The notes under the pieces: generated by a model | The model's input: the letters and a program-made list of their open reading frames with translations, nothing else | The model's database searches: none | What the model was told of the DNA's origin: nothing | Assembly: GCF_000328625.1 (NCBI RefSeq) | Contig: NC_019978.1 | Location: 2,418,001-2,482,000 of the forward strand | DNA: 64,000 bases | Direction of reading: 5' to 3' | Source: Halobacteroides halobius DSM 5150 | Lineage (GTDB): Bacteria; Bacillota; Halanaerobiia; Halobacteroidales; Halobacteroidaceae | Position numbers and translations under genes: made by a program | In this document: in pieces, positions 27,420-35,595 of the stretch | Numbering within the stretch: the stretch's first letter is position 1 | Layout: the number at the start of each line of letters is the position of its first letter

Positions 27420-28505
27420 CTAAAGTTCTTCCTTGATAATCAAATAAATCCCTATTACACTAAAAATAAGATTGGGTAACCAAGCTGCTAATAAAGGATT
27501 TAATAAACCATTTCTACCTAATGAACGAGAAAAAGATAGAATAACATAGTATAAAAAGACAATTACTATACTAGCTATAACTCCAAAAATTCTACCTTGT
27601 TTAGATCTCACAGTCAATGGTGCACCAATTAAAACAAAAATAAAGCAAGCAAATGGCTTAGCTAGCTTTAAGTGATAATCAACTAATAAGGAGCTAACAT
27701 CTAATCCACTCTCTTTAAATAATTTAATATCTTTAAGTAACTCCTCTCGACTCATTTCTGAAGTTGTCTTTTGTTGGCCATAAAAGTTCTCTAGCTTTTG
27801 GTTAACATTTATTTTTAATTCTTTAAAAGCAGATTGATAGATTAACTCTCCTTGCTGATTAAATTTATTAACTAATCCATCAACTAAGTGCCATACTTTA
27901 TCTTTAAAATAACCCATCTTAGCTGTGATCAGTCGCGGGAATTTCTTATCCTTTGCTAATTCATAGAGCATAATCTCATAGAACTTATCTTCTTGTTCAT
28001 CAATCTTACCAATATAAAAATAACGTTTATCTAGACCTTTAAAAAAAGAGCCTTCTTTTAAATCTGGCAAACCCTGTTTTAAAATAATCCTGCGGACTAT
28101 ATTTTCTGCTCGATGATTGGTCCACGGGACTAACTGTTCATTAATAAAAAATGTACTAATACTAACTACTAAAGCCACAATTAAAAAAGGAAGTAATAAA
28201 CGCTGAAGAGAAACCCCGCCCATTCTAAAAGCTATCACTTCATTCTTTTTTACCAACTGGCTTAATGATAATAAAGTAGCAAATAAAATAGAAATAGCAA
28301 AACTTTGTACCATTACCCCTGGTATCTTATATAATAGCAGCTTTAGCACTTTATTTAAAGGTACCTGTTTAACCAAGATCAAATCAGTTAATTCAAATAA
28401 ATAACTACTTATCATTAAAACTGTTAAAGTAAAGATAGAAAATATAAATGGCTTCAAAAACTCTTTTCCTAAATAGCGATCAACTAATCGTAACTTAAAC
28501 AACAC
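27420..28505 (-). CDS. LptF/LptG family permease
   Basis: 361 residues with the same layout as 26326-27405 and the motif ACFIFVLIGAPLTV. The start is taken as GTG at 28505 with AGGGGG 8 nt upstream; a TTG one codon later is equally plausible. It is the first gene of the second lpt set, after the terminator-like hairpin of the subtilase gene. Confidence 0.9.
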   Translation of the reverse strand: MLFKLRLVDRYLGKEFLKPFIFSIFTLTVLMISSYLFELTDLILVKQVPLNKVLKLLLYKIPGVMVQSFAISILFATLLSLSQLVKKNEVIAFRMGGVSLQRLLLPFLIVALVVSISTFFINEQLVPWTNHRAENIVRRIILKQGLPDLKEGSFFKGLDKRYFYIGKIDEQEDKFYEIMLYELAKDKKFPRLITAKMGYFKDKVWHLVDGLVNKFNQQGELIYQSAFKELKINVNQKLENFYGQQKTTSEMSREELLKDIKLFKESGLDVSSLLVDYHLKLAKPFACFIFVLIGAPLTVRSKQGRIFGVIASIVIVFLYYVILSFSRSLGRNGLLNPLLAAWLPNLIFSVIGIYLIIKEEL

Positions 28506-28550
28506 AATTTCTGCCCCCTATTTCCCTTTCTTTCTAATTACCACAATTAA

Positions 28551-28572
28551 TTCCCAGCTATCTAGCTGGGAA
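28551..28572 (-). terminator. Hairpin after the subtilase gene
   Basis: TTCCCAGCTA and TAGCTGGGAA form a perfect 10-bp stem with a 2-nt turn, starting 3 bp after the stop codon. No clear T run follows on the minus strand, so termination efficiency is uncertain. Confidence 0.6.
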
Positions 28573-28575
28573 TAA

Positions 28576-30207
28576 TTATTCTACTTGATATTGAATTGCT
28601 TTATCTGTAATTAAACTTAGATTTAGATTAACATTCAAGCCCCTACTTACCCGACTATCTGTCTTACCAAAGTAATCTCCTTTATCTACTAAATTATTAT
28701 TATTAACATCTATCCAACCATAAAGATACCAACTACCAGCTTCAATATTAGCTAAACTATAAAAGCCATTTGCAACAGGATAAGTTACTTGACTAGTCCG
28801 GTTGATAATTGAACCATTCATTTTCCCAGCAAAGACTTGTGTCTTGGTAATTTTAGCATTTTTCACTCCAGCATAAGCATTGATTAAACCAAATCCATGT
28901 TTTTTATCTCGACCAAACACTCCTAAATCCTGAGCTGTTAGTCTTAATTGTCTCTTTACTTCAGCGGGAGTGTTGGCTTGTCCACTAGCGATTAATAAGG
29001 CTGCTAACCCCGCTACATGAGGAGTAGCCATTGAAGTACCAAACGCATACTTATAACCACTAGGGTCTGTGATAGCTAAATCATTGTTGGTTAAATCAGG
29101 GGGTACTGTAGAATAAATATATGAGCCAGGTGCTACAAAATCAAGATTAGCACCATAATTAGAAAAATTGGCCCTTTCTAACCTCGAATTAACAGCTCCT
29201 ACAGCAATTGTACTCGGGTAATGAGCAGGATAAAGCAACCCTAAATCTCCTATCATGTCCTCCCCTCCGTTACCAGCTGCCGCAACTACAGTTACCCCTT
29301 TATTATAAGCATACTCTACAGCTACTTTCAATGAATTCAATGAAGAAGTAGGCTCGCTCCCTCCTAAACTTAAATTAATAACCTCTGCATGATTATTGAC
29401 TGCCCAATAAATCCCAGTAATAAGATTTGAATAATTGCCACTTCCAGTAGCACCAAAAACCTTAATAGGCATAATTTTTATATTCCAATTAATTCCTGCT
29501 ACTCCCCTACCATTATCTGTTACAGCCCCCAGTATTCCAGCTACATGAGTTCCGTGCCCATGGTCATCATCAGCAGTTGAACTAGAATTGATTACATTAA
29601 CAGAATTCTTTAAATCTAACTGGCCTTCTAAATCAGGATGATCTAAATCAACCCCGGTATCAATTACAGCCACAGTTACTTCTTTACTACCTGTGGTTAC
29701 ATCCCAAGCTTGAGGTAAACTAATAGCTTTATAATTCCATTGTTTACTATACCCAGGGTCATTAGGAGAAATAGCTGCTTGCAATCTTATCTTTCTATTT
29801 AGTTCTGCATAATTTATGATGGCTTCATTATTAAGTTGTTCAATTAAGGTTTTAAGATCATAATCCGAATTAACTTTTAGAACTTTAATCTTTAATTTAT
29901 GTAACTCCCTTTTGACAGTTAGACCATATTTAGCAAGCAAGTTAGTAACTTTAGTCTTAGCTACATCTTCAAAAGATACTAAAATTTCATCTTGTACATA
30001 CTCTTCTTTTGAATTAGCACTAGTTATCCCTTTAATTGCAAAACTTTGTGTAGATATTTGTTGTGTGCTAGTGCTTTCTTTAAGTTTAGTATTAGTTAAA
30101 GTTACATGTCCTTTAACTCCGACAAATTCTTCTTTATCTAAAAAACTACAACCAAATGTTGTAATAGTTAATCCTAAAACTAGCAGGTAACAGATTAGTT
30201 TCTTCAT
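28576..30207 (-). CDS. Subtilisin-like serine protease, lipoprotein (S8 family)
   Basis: 543 residues. A lipoprotein signal peptide ends in TTFG-C (Cys20). An inhibitor-like propeptide spans about 70-140. The S8 domain (about 150-450) has the full triad: Asp183 in VIDTGVD, His218 in HGHGTHVAG and Ser392 in GTSMATPHVAG, with the oxyanion Asn in AAAGNGG. The C-terminal domain (about 455-543) includes YGWIDVNNNNLVDKGDYFG, an EF-hand/dockerin-like calcium loop. It would act as a protease anchored in a membrane, probably in the envelope. A GGAGAC site precedes the ATG, and the 400-bp repeat copy 2 lies only 20 bp upstream, so the promoter must lie in or beyond the repeat. Confidence 0.93.
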   Translation of the reverse strand: MKKLICYLLVLGLTITTFGCSFLDKEEFVGVKGHVTLTNTKLKESTSTQQISTQSFAIKGITSANSKEEYVQDEILVSFEDVAKTKVTNLLAKYGLTVKRELHKLKIKVLKVNSDYDLKTLIEQLNNEAIINYAELNRKIRLQAAISPNDPGYSKQWNYKAISLPQAWDVTTGSKEVTVAVIDTGVDLDHPDLEGQLDLKNSVNVINSSSTADDDHGHGTHVAGILGAVTDNGRGVAGINWNIKIMPIKVFGATGSGNYSNLITGIYWAVNNHAEVINLSLGGSEPTSSLNSLKVAVEYAYNKGVTVVAAAGNGGEDMIGDLGLLYPAHYPSTIAVGAVNSRLERANFSNYGANLDFVAPGSYIYSTVPPDLTNNDLAITDPSGYKYAFGTSMATPHVAGLAALLIASGQANTPAEVKRQLRLTAQDLGVFGRDKKHGFGLINAYAGVKNAKITKTQVFAGKMNGSIINRTSQVTYPVANGFYSLANIEAGSWYLYGWIDVNNNNLVDKGDYFGKTDSRVSRGLNVNLNLSLITDKAIQYQVE

Positions 30208-30226
30208 TTGTTATTTGTCTCCTTTG

Positions 30227-30625
30227 TGATATATAGTTTAACTTTTAGATTGCTGAGAGAGGATTTCTCACTAGATAAATTTCTCAAAATTCGTCTAAGC
30301 TTACTTCCATAAAAATAACGTTAAGCTAATCAAAAACAGGTGATTAGCTAACCCAAACCTTATTTTTATTCCAGTTCACTAAGACTCATTAATGAAAAAT
30401 TTATGAGTCGTTGCGAAACCCTCTCCAGCAATTATTAAAGGTATTGTGGGGCTTTTGGACTGTCTTATAGTTTTTGTTCATATGGTTTGAATGAAAGGTA
30501 AAATAGATATGAATAAGCAAATCTATGATTTGGTTTATCTCATTTTACCTGGAATGAAATTAACAAAAACTATTTAAGGAAAAAGCCACACAATGCCTAA
30601 TTGAGAAGTGCAACTATATATCAAT
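30227..30625 (-). repeat. 400-bp structured non-coding repeat, copy 2 (inverted)
   Basis: Reverse complement of 19254-19654 with about 11 substitutions over 399 bp. Its right end ATATCAATAATACT matches the right end of copy 1 and its flank. The two copies bracket 10.6 kb in inverted orientation. No reading frame of note is present. Confidence 0.85.
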
Positions 30626-30816
30626 AATACTTTATTTTCAAATTAACTAATTATAGCCAAAAAACCCCTTAAATAATATATTATCGAAAACTTAATTCTC
30701 TCCTGCTAAGTAACCTATTATATTTTATCCAGCTAAGTATATTTCCTTCTAAAAGATTAATATTTTTTATCTAACTCCAAATAATAGAATTAAACTCTAG
30801 CGAAAGGAGCTATAAA
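30626..30816. other. Intergenic upstream of L,D-transpeptidase gene
   Basis: 190 bp of AT-rich DNA on the far side of repeat copy 2. It must contain the promoter of the plus-strand gene at 30817, but I see no box pair good enough to name. The whole gap from 30208 to 30816 is otherwise the 400-bp repeat. Confidence 0.4.
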
Positions 30817-31659
30817 GTGGATACTAAATTTCCACAAAATAATCTTTTAAAACGCCTACTATTTTTACTACTACTAATATTACTAATTTTACTTGGCTTA
30901 TTATTTAATAATTCGCTTAGTAATAATTCACCGCTACCTCTAGAGAAAAAAACTGCTATAAACTATCAAAAACTAAAGCAACAAATTGATGATTACTTAA
31001 CAAAACAAAAAAAAGCCCAACCAGTCACTATTACATCTAACCAAGCCTTAAATAAATTAAGAACAGCTTTATATCTTTATCTACAAGATCATTATCAGTT
31101 ACCAAAAAATCTTAAGCAATTACTAGGTACTTATCTTAAAAATATTCCTCCGGAACCAATATCTGATGATAATAAGGTTAGTTTTAAACTAGATTATACT
31201 GGAGGTTGGTACTATAATCCCCAATTAACCGGGCCAAGCTTAGCTAAATTAATCACTACTAGTCTCCGCCCCAATACGAAACAAAATAATATAACCGATT
31301 TTAGACCATATCATATCCTAGTTAATACTACTAAGGATAAACTCTATTTAAAACAAGGGTCTAAAATAATTAAAGAATACCCAATAGCCGATGGAGGAAA
31401 GTTATCACCAACTCCTAAAGGAAGATTTAGAATTGAAGATAAGGCTATCTTAAATAAGCAACAAAGAGAAAAATACGGAAAGTACTGGCTAGAACTCGAC
31501 CTGTGGACTAAAGGTGGAGGGTATGGCATTCATGCTACAACTAATCAACGCTTGGCCCTTACCAACCAAACCTCTCAAGGTTGTATCAGGTTAAAACCAA
31601 AAGATATTGCTGAGCTCTACCAGCTTGTTCCCACAAAGGTCACAGTCTTTATAAAATAA
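30817..31659 (+). CDS. L,D-transpeptidase (YkuD family), membrane-anchored
   Basis: 280 residues, the only clear plus-strand gene. One N-terminal membrane helix (about 11-28) is followed by a linker domain (about 50-150, with an EPISDDNKVSF segment like pseudopilin tails) and a YkuD domain (about 165-280) with His239 (GIHATTNQ) and catalytic Cys256 (SQGCIRL). It cross-links peptidoglycan or attaches proteins to it. The start is GTG after AAAGGAG. It converges on the outer-membrane protein gene and shares a terminator with it. Confidence 0.9.
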   Translation: MDTKFPQNNLLKRLLFLLLLILLILLGLLFNNSLSNNSPLPLEKKTAINYQKLKQQIDDYLTKQKKAQPVTITSNQALNKLRTALYLYLQDHYQLPKNLKQLLGTYLKNIPPEPISDDNKVSFKLDYTGGWYYNPQLTGPSLAKLITTSLRPNTKQNNITDFRPYHILVNTTKDKLYLKQGSKIIKEYPIADGGKLSPTPKGRFRIEDKAILNKQQREKYGKYWLELDLWTKGGGYGIHATTNQRLALTNQTSQGCIRLKPKDIAELYQLVPTKVTVFIK

Positions 31660-31683
31660 AAGGTGCCTCTTAAGAGGCACCTT
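31660..31683. terminator. Bidirectional terminator between convergent genes
   Basis: AAGGTGCCTC and GAGGCACCTT form a perfect 10-bp stem with a TTAA loop between the stops of the plus-strand L,D-transpeptidase and the minus-strand 31694 gene. A T-rich run follows on the minus strand. Confidence 0.85.
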
Positions 31684-31693
31684 AACTAAACAA

Positions 31694-32344
31694 TTAAAAT
31701 TTATTTTTAAATCCAACCCCAAAAGTAAACTCATTTAAATTTAAGACACCTAAATTTACCTCAACTCCTGGTTCAAAATTAAATTTAGCTCCTAAATTAA
31801 CCCCACCATTATACTCTGCTATTAAAGTGGTAATTGGAAGTTTCACATAATTATCCCCTGAAGAAACAGTAACTGCATTAACAACTTTACTAATCCCTGC
31901 AAATGCATGGTCAGCAAAATAATCTTCTTCTCCAACCCCAAAATGAACCCGCAGACCATAATAAGGGGTTGATTTACTAGCAACTAAGTAATTACTATCT
32001 CCATTAACTCCAATACTTAACTGCGGACGATAACTACCATCTTCTGATATTATTCTAGCTTTAATCGAAGGTGCTATTTGAGGACCTCTTTGAGCAGAAT
32101 TCCAATTAATCACTGCACCAACCTGAACTCCTTCTCTTAAACCATAAACACCTGCTACTAAATCTTGGCTATTCTCCCCAGTTACTCGTTGGTAATTTAA
32201 ACTTAAATCTCCCGTGGTTAAAATATCAGCAGTTGGAATCGTCAGTAAATCATTCGGGCCAAACGCACCTACATTATGAGCATAACCTACCCCAGTAAAA
32301 CTAAAGATTAAAAGAAAGACTAAACTAACAGTTATTCTCTTCAT
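31694..32344 (-). CDS. Putative outer-membrane beta-barrel protein
   Basis: 216 residues. A signal peptide (to about 22, GVGYA-HN) is followed by GPNDLLTIPTADILTTGDLS, a start resembling YjbH/DUF3187-like barrel proteins, then repeated amphipathic strands and a C-terminal FTFGVGFKNKF ending in Phe. A small outer-membrane barrel is the likely product; no function can be named. The ATG overlaps the lpxD stop (ATGA), so it is co-translated with lpxD. Confidence 0.75.
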   Translation of the reverse strand: MKRITVSLVFLLIFSFTGVGYAHNVGAFGPNDLLTIPTADILTTGDLSLNYQRVTGENSQDLVAGVYGLREGVQVGAVINWNSAQRGPQIAPSIKARIISEDGSYRPQLSIGVNGDSNYLVASKSTPYYGLRVHFGVGEEDYFADHAFAGISKVVNAVTVSSGDNYVKLPITTLIAEYNGGVNLGAKFNFEPGVEVNLGVLNLNEFTFGVGFKNKF

Positions 32345-33387
32345 ATTCCTTCCTCCTTAGATAATTTTTCTTTTAGTTGGGCTACCTCTTTTTCTAATTT
32401 TCTCATTTTACTTCTCATTTGTGGTAACTTTTTACGACTTGCTTTGATTCTTCTTTCAGCACGATGATCATGAGCTGGATAACCAGAGACAAAAGAACCA
32501 GCAGATATATCATTAGTAACTACACTATTAGTAGCTACAGTTACATTATCTTCAATAGTTAAGTGTCCTGCTACCCCAGTCTGACCAGCTAGAGTAACTC
32601 TCTCTTCTACTTTAGCACTGCCAGCAACTCCTACTTGAGCAATAATTAAACATTCTGGGCCAATCTCTACGTTATGTGCAATATGAATTAAATTATCCAT
32701 CTTAGTTCCTCGACCAATAACTGTTGAACCAGTAGCAGCTCTATCTATTGTTACATTGGCCCCGATTTCTACATCATCCTCAACTATTACATCCCCAAAT
32801 TGTGGCACCTTAACATGACCTTCTTCACTAGTCTCAAATCCATAACCTTCTGCACCAATTACAGTACCAGGATGAACCTCAACTCTCTCTCCTAGCTGAC
32901 AATCATGTTCAACCACTACATTAGGATGTAAAATGCTCCCTGCTTCTATCCTTACATTTGTACCTACATAAACTCCTGGGGCTAAAACCACATCATCTGC
33001 AACCTTGGCCCCCTCAGCAATAACCACTCCTGGATGAATTGATACATTTGTTCCCACATCTGCCTGAGGACTAATAACAGCCTGCTTACTAATCTGGGAA
33101 TTATAATAAGGACAAGAAATAAACTCCTTAGCAATTTTAGCAAAAGCTAAACGAGGGTTATCTACTACTATTACTGGTATATTAATCTCTAACTGAGATA
33201 ACTTCTGATTTATAATGACAGCGGCTGCCCTTTGTTCTGCTTCTTTTAAAAACTTCTCATTTTGAGCAAAAGTAATCTGATTACTTTGAGCATTATCAGC
33301 GCCACCAACTCCATTAATCACTATTTCTTCCTTGCCAATAACTTCTCCTGTTACTAACCGGGCCAACTCCTTTAATTTCTTTCCCAT
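32341..33387 (-). CDS. lpxD: UDP-3-O-acylglucosamine N-acyltransferase LpxD
   Basis: 348 residues: an N-terminal uridine-binding domain (about 1-100, with ITFAQNEKFLKEAEQRAAAV), a long left-handed beta-helix of hexapeptide repeats (about 105-300, catalytic His region IHIAHNVEIG) and a helical C-terminus. It adds the N-linked acyl chain after LpxC. GGAGGGAG precedes the ATG. It lies upstream of the inserted-looking 19.65-30.2 kb segment, while lpxC lies on the other side. Confidence 0.95.
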   Translation of the reverse strand: MGKKLKELARLVTGEVIGKEEIVINGVGGADNAQSNQITFAQNEKFLKEAEQRAAAVIINQKLSQLEINIPVIVVDNPRLAFAKIAKEFISCPYYNSQISKQAVISPQADVGTNVSIHPGVVIAEGAKVADDVVLAPGVYVGTNVRIEAGSILHPNVVVEHDCQLGERVEVHPGTVIGAEGYGFETSEEGHVKVPQFGDVIVEDDVEIGANVTIDRAATGSTVIGRGTKMDNLIHIAHNVEIGPECLIIAQVGVAGSAKVEERVTLAGQTGVAGHLTIEDNVTVATNSVVTNDISAGSFVSGYPAHDHRAERRIKASRKKLPQMRSKMRKLEKEVAQLKEKLSKEEGI

Positions 33388-33452
33388 ATTTCTCCCTCCA
33401 CAACTAGACCTAGATATGTAATAGGGAAGAACAAATGTTCTCCCCCTTACTA

Positions 33453-33917
33453 TTATTTCTCTGAATCTAACTTTTTAATTACCTTATCTGTAATATTTGT
33501 TCCACCATACTTAACCTCTGTTTGATCTAATACTATATCATAATCTTTCTCCTGAGCTATTTCCTTTATAGCCTGCTTAATCTTATTTTTAAATTGATCT
33601 CTTAGTTTAGCTCGTAAATCATTAATCTTTAGATATAACTTTTGTTGTTTTTTTACTTTTTCACCTTGATTTAAGTCCTTACTTTCTTTTTGATAATTTT
33701 GCTGTAGCTGCTTAATTTCTTGGTTTAATTTCTTTTGGTACTCTTGGGCGCTCTTACTTTTAGTCCAGATTTTATCTTTATTAACTACGGCGACTTTTAA
33801 TTTCTCTATTTTAGTTTTAATCTTAACCTTAGGCTTAGTATCCTGCTGAGCACAACCTACTAGTAATCCTAGTACAAGTATTCCTAATAAACTAATCTTA
33901 ATTATTTTCTGTGACAT
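33453..33917 (-). CDS. OmpH/Skp-like periplasmic chaperone, lipoprotein form
   Basis: 154 residues. The signal peptide ends in LLVG-C (lipobox, Cys22), so this Skp homologue is probably membrane-anchored. A long charged helical hairpin follows (about 60-125) and a C-terminal strand segment (YDIVLDQTEV). Skp trimers hold unfolded outer-membrane proteins on the way to BamA. It is the last of three adjacent skp-like genes. Confidence 0.85.
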   Translation of the reverse strand: MSQKIIKISLLGILVLGLLVGCAQQDTKPKVKIKTKIEKLKVAVVNKDKIWTKSKSAQEYQKKLNQEIKQLQQNYQKESKDLNQGEKVKKQQKLYLKINDLRAKLRDQFKNKIKQAIKEIAQEKDYDIVLDQTEVKYGGTNITDKVIKKLDSEK

Positions 33918-33934
33918 TTATCTATTCCTCCTAG

Positions 33935-35065
33935 CTACATTTCACTTTTTACCATAGCAGTTAGATTAATTGCTGATATATTCTCTTTAGGATTAGTTAA
34001 TACTAGATCAATTTCTTTTTTAGTTGCAACTTTTTTGATTACCTGATTAATATCTGCTTCTCTTTTAGAGACTAATTGCTTTTTTCTTTTTTTTAATTGA
34101 TTAATTTCAGTCTTTAATTGCTTAATCTTAGCCGTTACTTTAGATAATAGTTGATCCTTAACTACCTCTAAATTAGATTTAATATCCTGTTTTAAACCCT
34201 GCTTTTGATTAGCTGTAGCTTCTTTTAACTTTTGATTAAGTTCAATTAATTCATCCTTAAATTCTTTCTCCAATTGCTTCTGTTTTACCTTGAATTCCTC
34301 TTCTGCATCTTTAACTAATTGTTGCTGATAAGTGGTTAATTTTTTCTGAATTTCTTCTTTCTTTTGTTTAATAAATTCTTCTAACTGCTGGTCATATAAG
34401 GCCTTTTGCTGCCTAATCTTCTTTTGCTTAATAGAAGTTAATTTCTCTAACTTTTGTCGATAAGCTTTAGCTTCCTCTCGGGCCAAAGAATTTAACTGTA
34501 ACTTTAATCTTAAATTAAGAATCTTTGTATTATATTTTTTAGCTAATTTAGTCTCATAAACTTCTAATTGCTGCTTATAGTTCTTTTGTTTTTGATTAAT
34601 TGTTTTAGCTAACTCTCTTTTTAACTTATTTTTACGTTGAGAGATCTTATTAGCTATTCCATCTTGTAGTTGTTTTTGGTATTCCTTTAAGTTCTGCTTT
34701 AACTTATTTTGTTCCTGCTTAATTTTGCTTTGATAATCTTTTTTTATCATAGCTAACCGACTTTGTAACTGTTGCTTAAAGTTATTTAACTGTGTTTGAC
34801 TACTCTTTTTTACTTGATTTAAATTATCTTGTTCACCTTGTAAATTTAACTGTGCATTAACAATTTGCTGTTCTAAGTGTTTAATTTGATTAGTTAACTC
34901 ATGGGCTTTATATAACCTGTCAAGATTGACTACTCCAACTTTTGAATTATTAGTCCTATCACTATTAGCTTTAATTTTAACCTGTGCCTTACCATAACCT
35001 GCAAATCCCAACACCACAACAATTAATAATCCAAGACCAATCTTAAACCAACGTTGTTGGAACAT
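33935..35065 (-). CDS. Extended OmpH/Skp-like coiled-coil protein
   Basis: About 376 residues. An N-terminal signal or anchor (about 7-28) is followed by a very long Lys-, Gln- and Glu-rich coiled coil (about 55-330) and the Skp-type C-terminal segment (EIDLVLTNPKENI). The family is usually about 160 residues, so the coil is more than doubled. The ATG for MFQQRW is chosen because AGGTG lies 6 nt upstream. Confidence 0.8.
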   Translation of the reverse strand: MFQQRWFKIGLGLLIVVVLGFAGYGKAQVKIKANSDRTNNSKVGVVNLDRLYKAHELTNQIKHLEQQIVNAQLNLQGEQDNLNQVKKSSQTQLNNFKQQLQSRLAMIKKDYQSKIKQEQNKLKQNLKEYQKQLQDGIANKISQRKNKLKRELAKTINQKQKNYKQQLEVYETKLAKKYNTKILNLRLKLQLNSLAREEAKAYRQKLEKLTSIKQKKIRQQKALYDQQLEEFIKQKKEEIQKKLTTYQQQLVKDAEEEFKVKQKQLEKEFKDELIELNQKLKEATANQKQGLKQDIKSNLEVVKDQLLSKVTAKIKQLKTEINQLKKRKKQLVSKREADINQVIKKVATKKEIDLVLTNPKENISAINLTAMVKSEM

Positions 35066-35097
35066 ACAAGACACCTACTTTCATCTTGGTTAGTAAT

Positions 35098-35580
35098 CTA
35101 TTTTTTATCTGTTTTTTCATCTGTTTTCTTATCTTCAGTTTCAGCTTCGATCAAATTTAATACCTCATCAGTTAAATTATATCCTCCAGCTAATACAGCT
35201 GACTTATCGACTACAATAGTAATTTCTTTTTCCTGAGCTACCTGTCTAATCTTTTGATTAATATCTTTCATTACTTCCCCTACTAATTCACGTTCTAATT
35301 CAGAGAGCTGCTGTTGGTACTTTTGCAGTAGCTGTTGTCTTTTTTCTTTACTTAAATCTTTAGCTTCAACTTCCAATTTTTTCTGCAGACTTTTAGCTTC
35401 CTGCTGCAATTTTACTTCAGAAGCTTTTTTACCCGGATGATTATTAAATAATTTTTGCATATTAACATAGCCAATCTGAGCTTCAACCTTCTTTTGTGCT
35501 TTAACAGGTTGGTTGATTAGAACACCTGTTAATACAATAGCAAATAATAAACTAGTTACAATCATTATTCGTTTTTTCAT
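35098..35580 (-). CDS. OmpH/Skp family periplasmic chaperone
   Basis: 160 residues with a cleavable signal peptide (to about 28, PVKAQ), then AQIGYVNMQKLFNNHPG, a coiled-coil hairpin (about 50-115) and EITIVVDKSAVLAGG, the canonical OmpH profile. The acidic/Lys-rich tail after residue 145 is low complexity. It follows bamA by 15 bp, the usual bamA-skp order. Confidence 0.9.
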   Translation of the reverse strand: MKKRIMIVTSLLFAIVLTGVLINQPVKAQKKVEAQIGYVNMQKLFNNHPGKKASEVKLQQEAKSLQKKLEVEAKDLSKEKRQQLLQKYQQQLSELERELVGEVMKDINQKIRQVAQEKEITIVVDKSAVLAGGYNLTDEVLNLIEAETEDKKTDEKTDKK

Positions 35581-35595
35581 TGGACAGCCTCCCTA

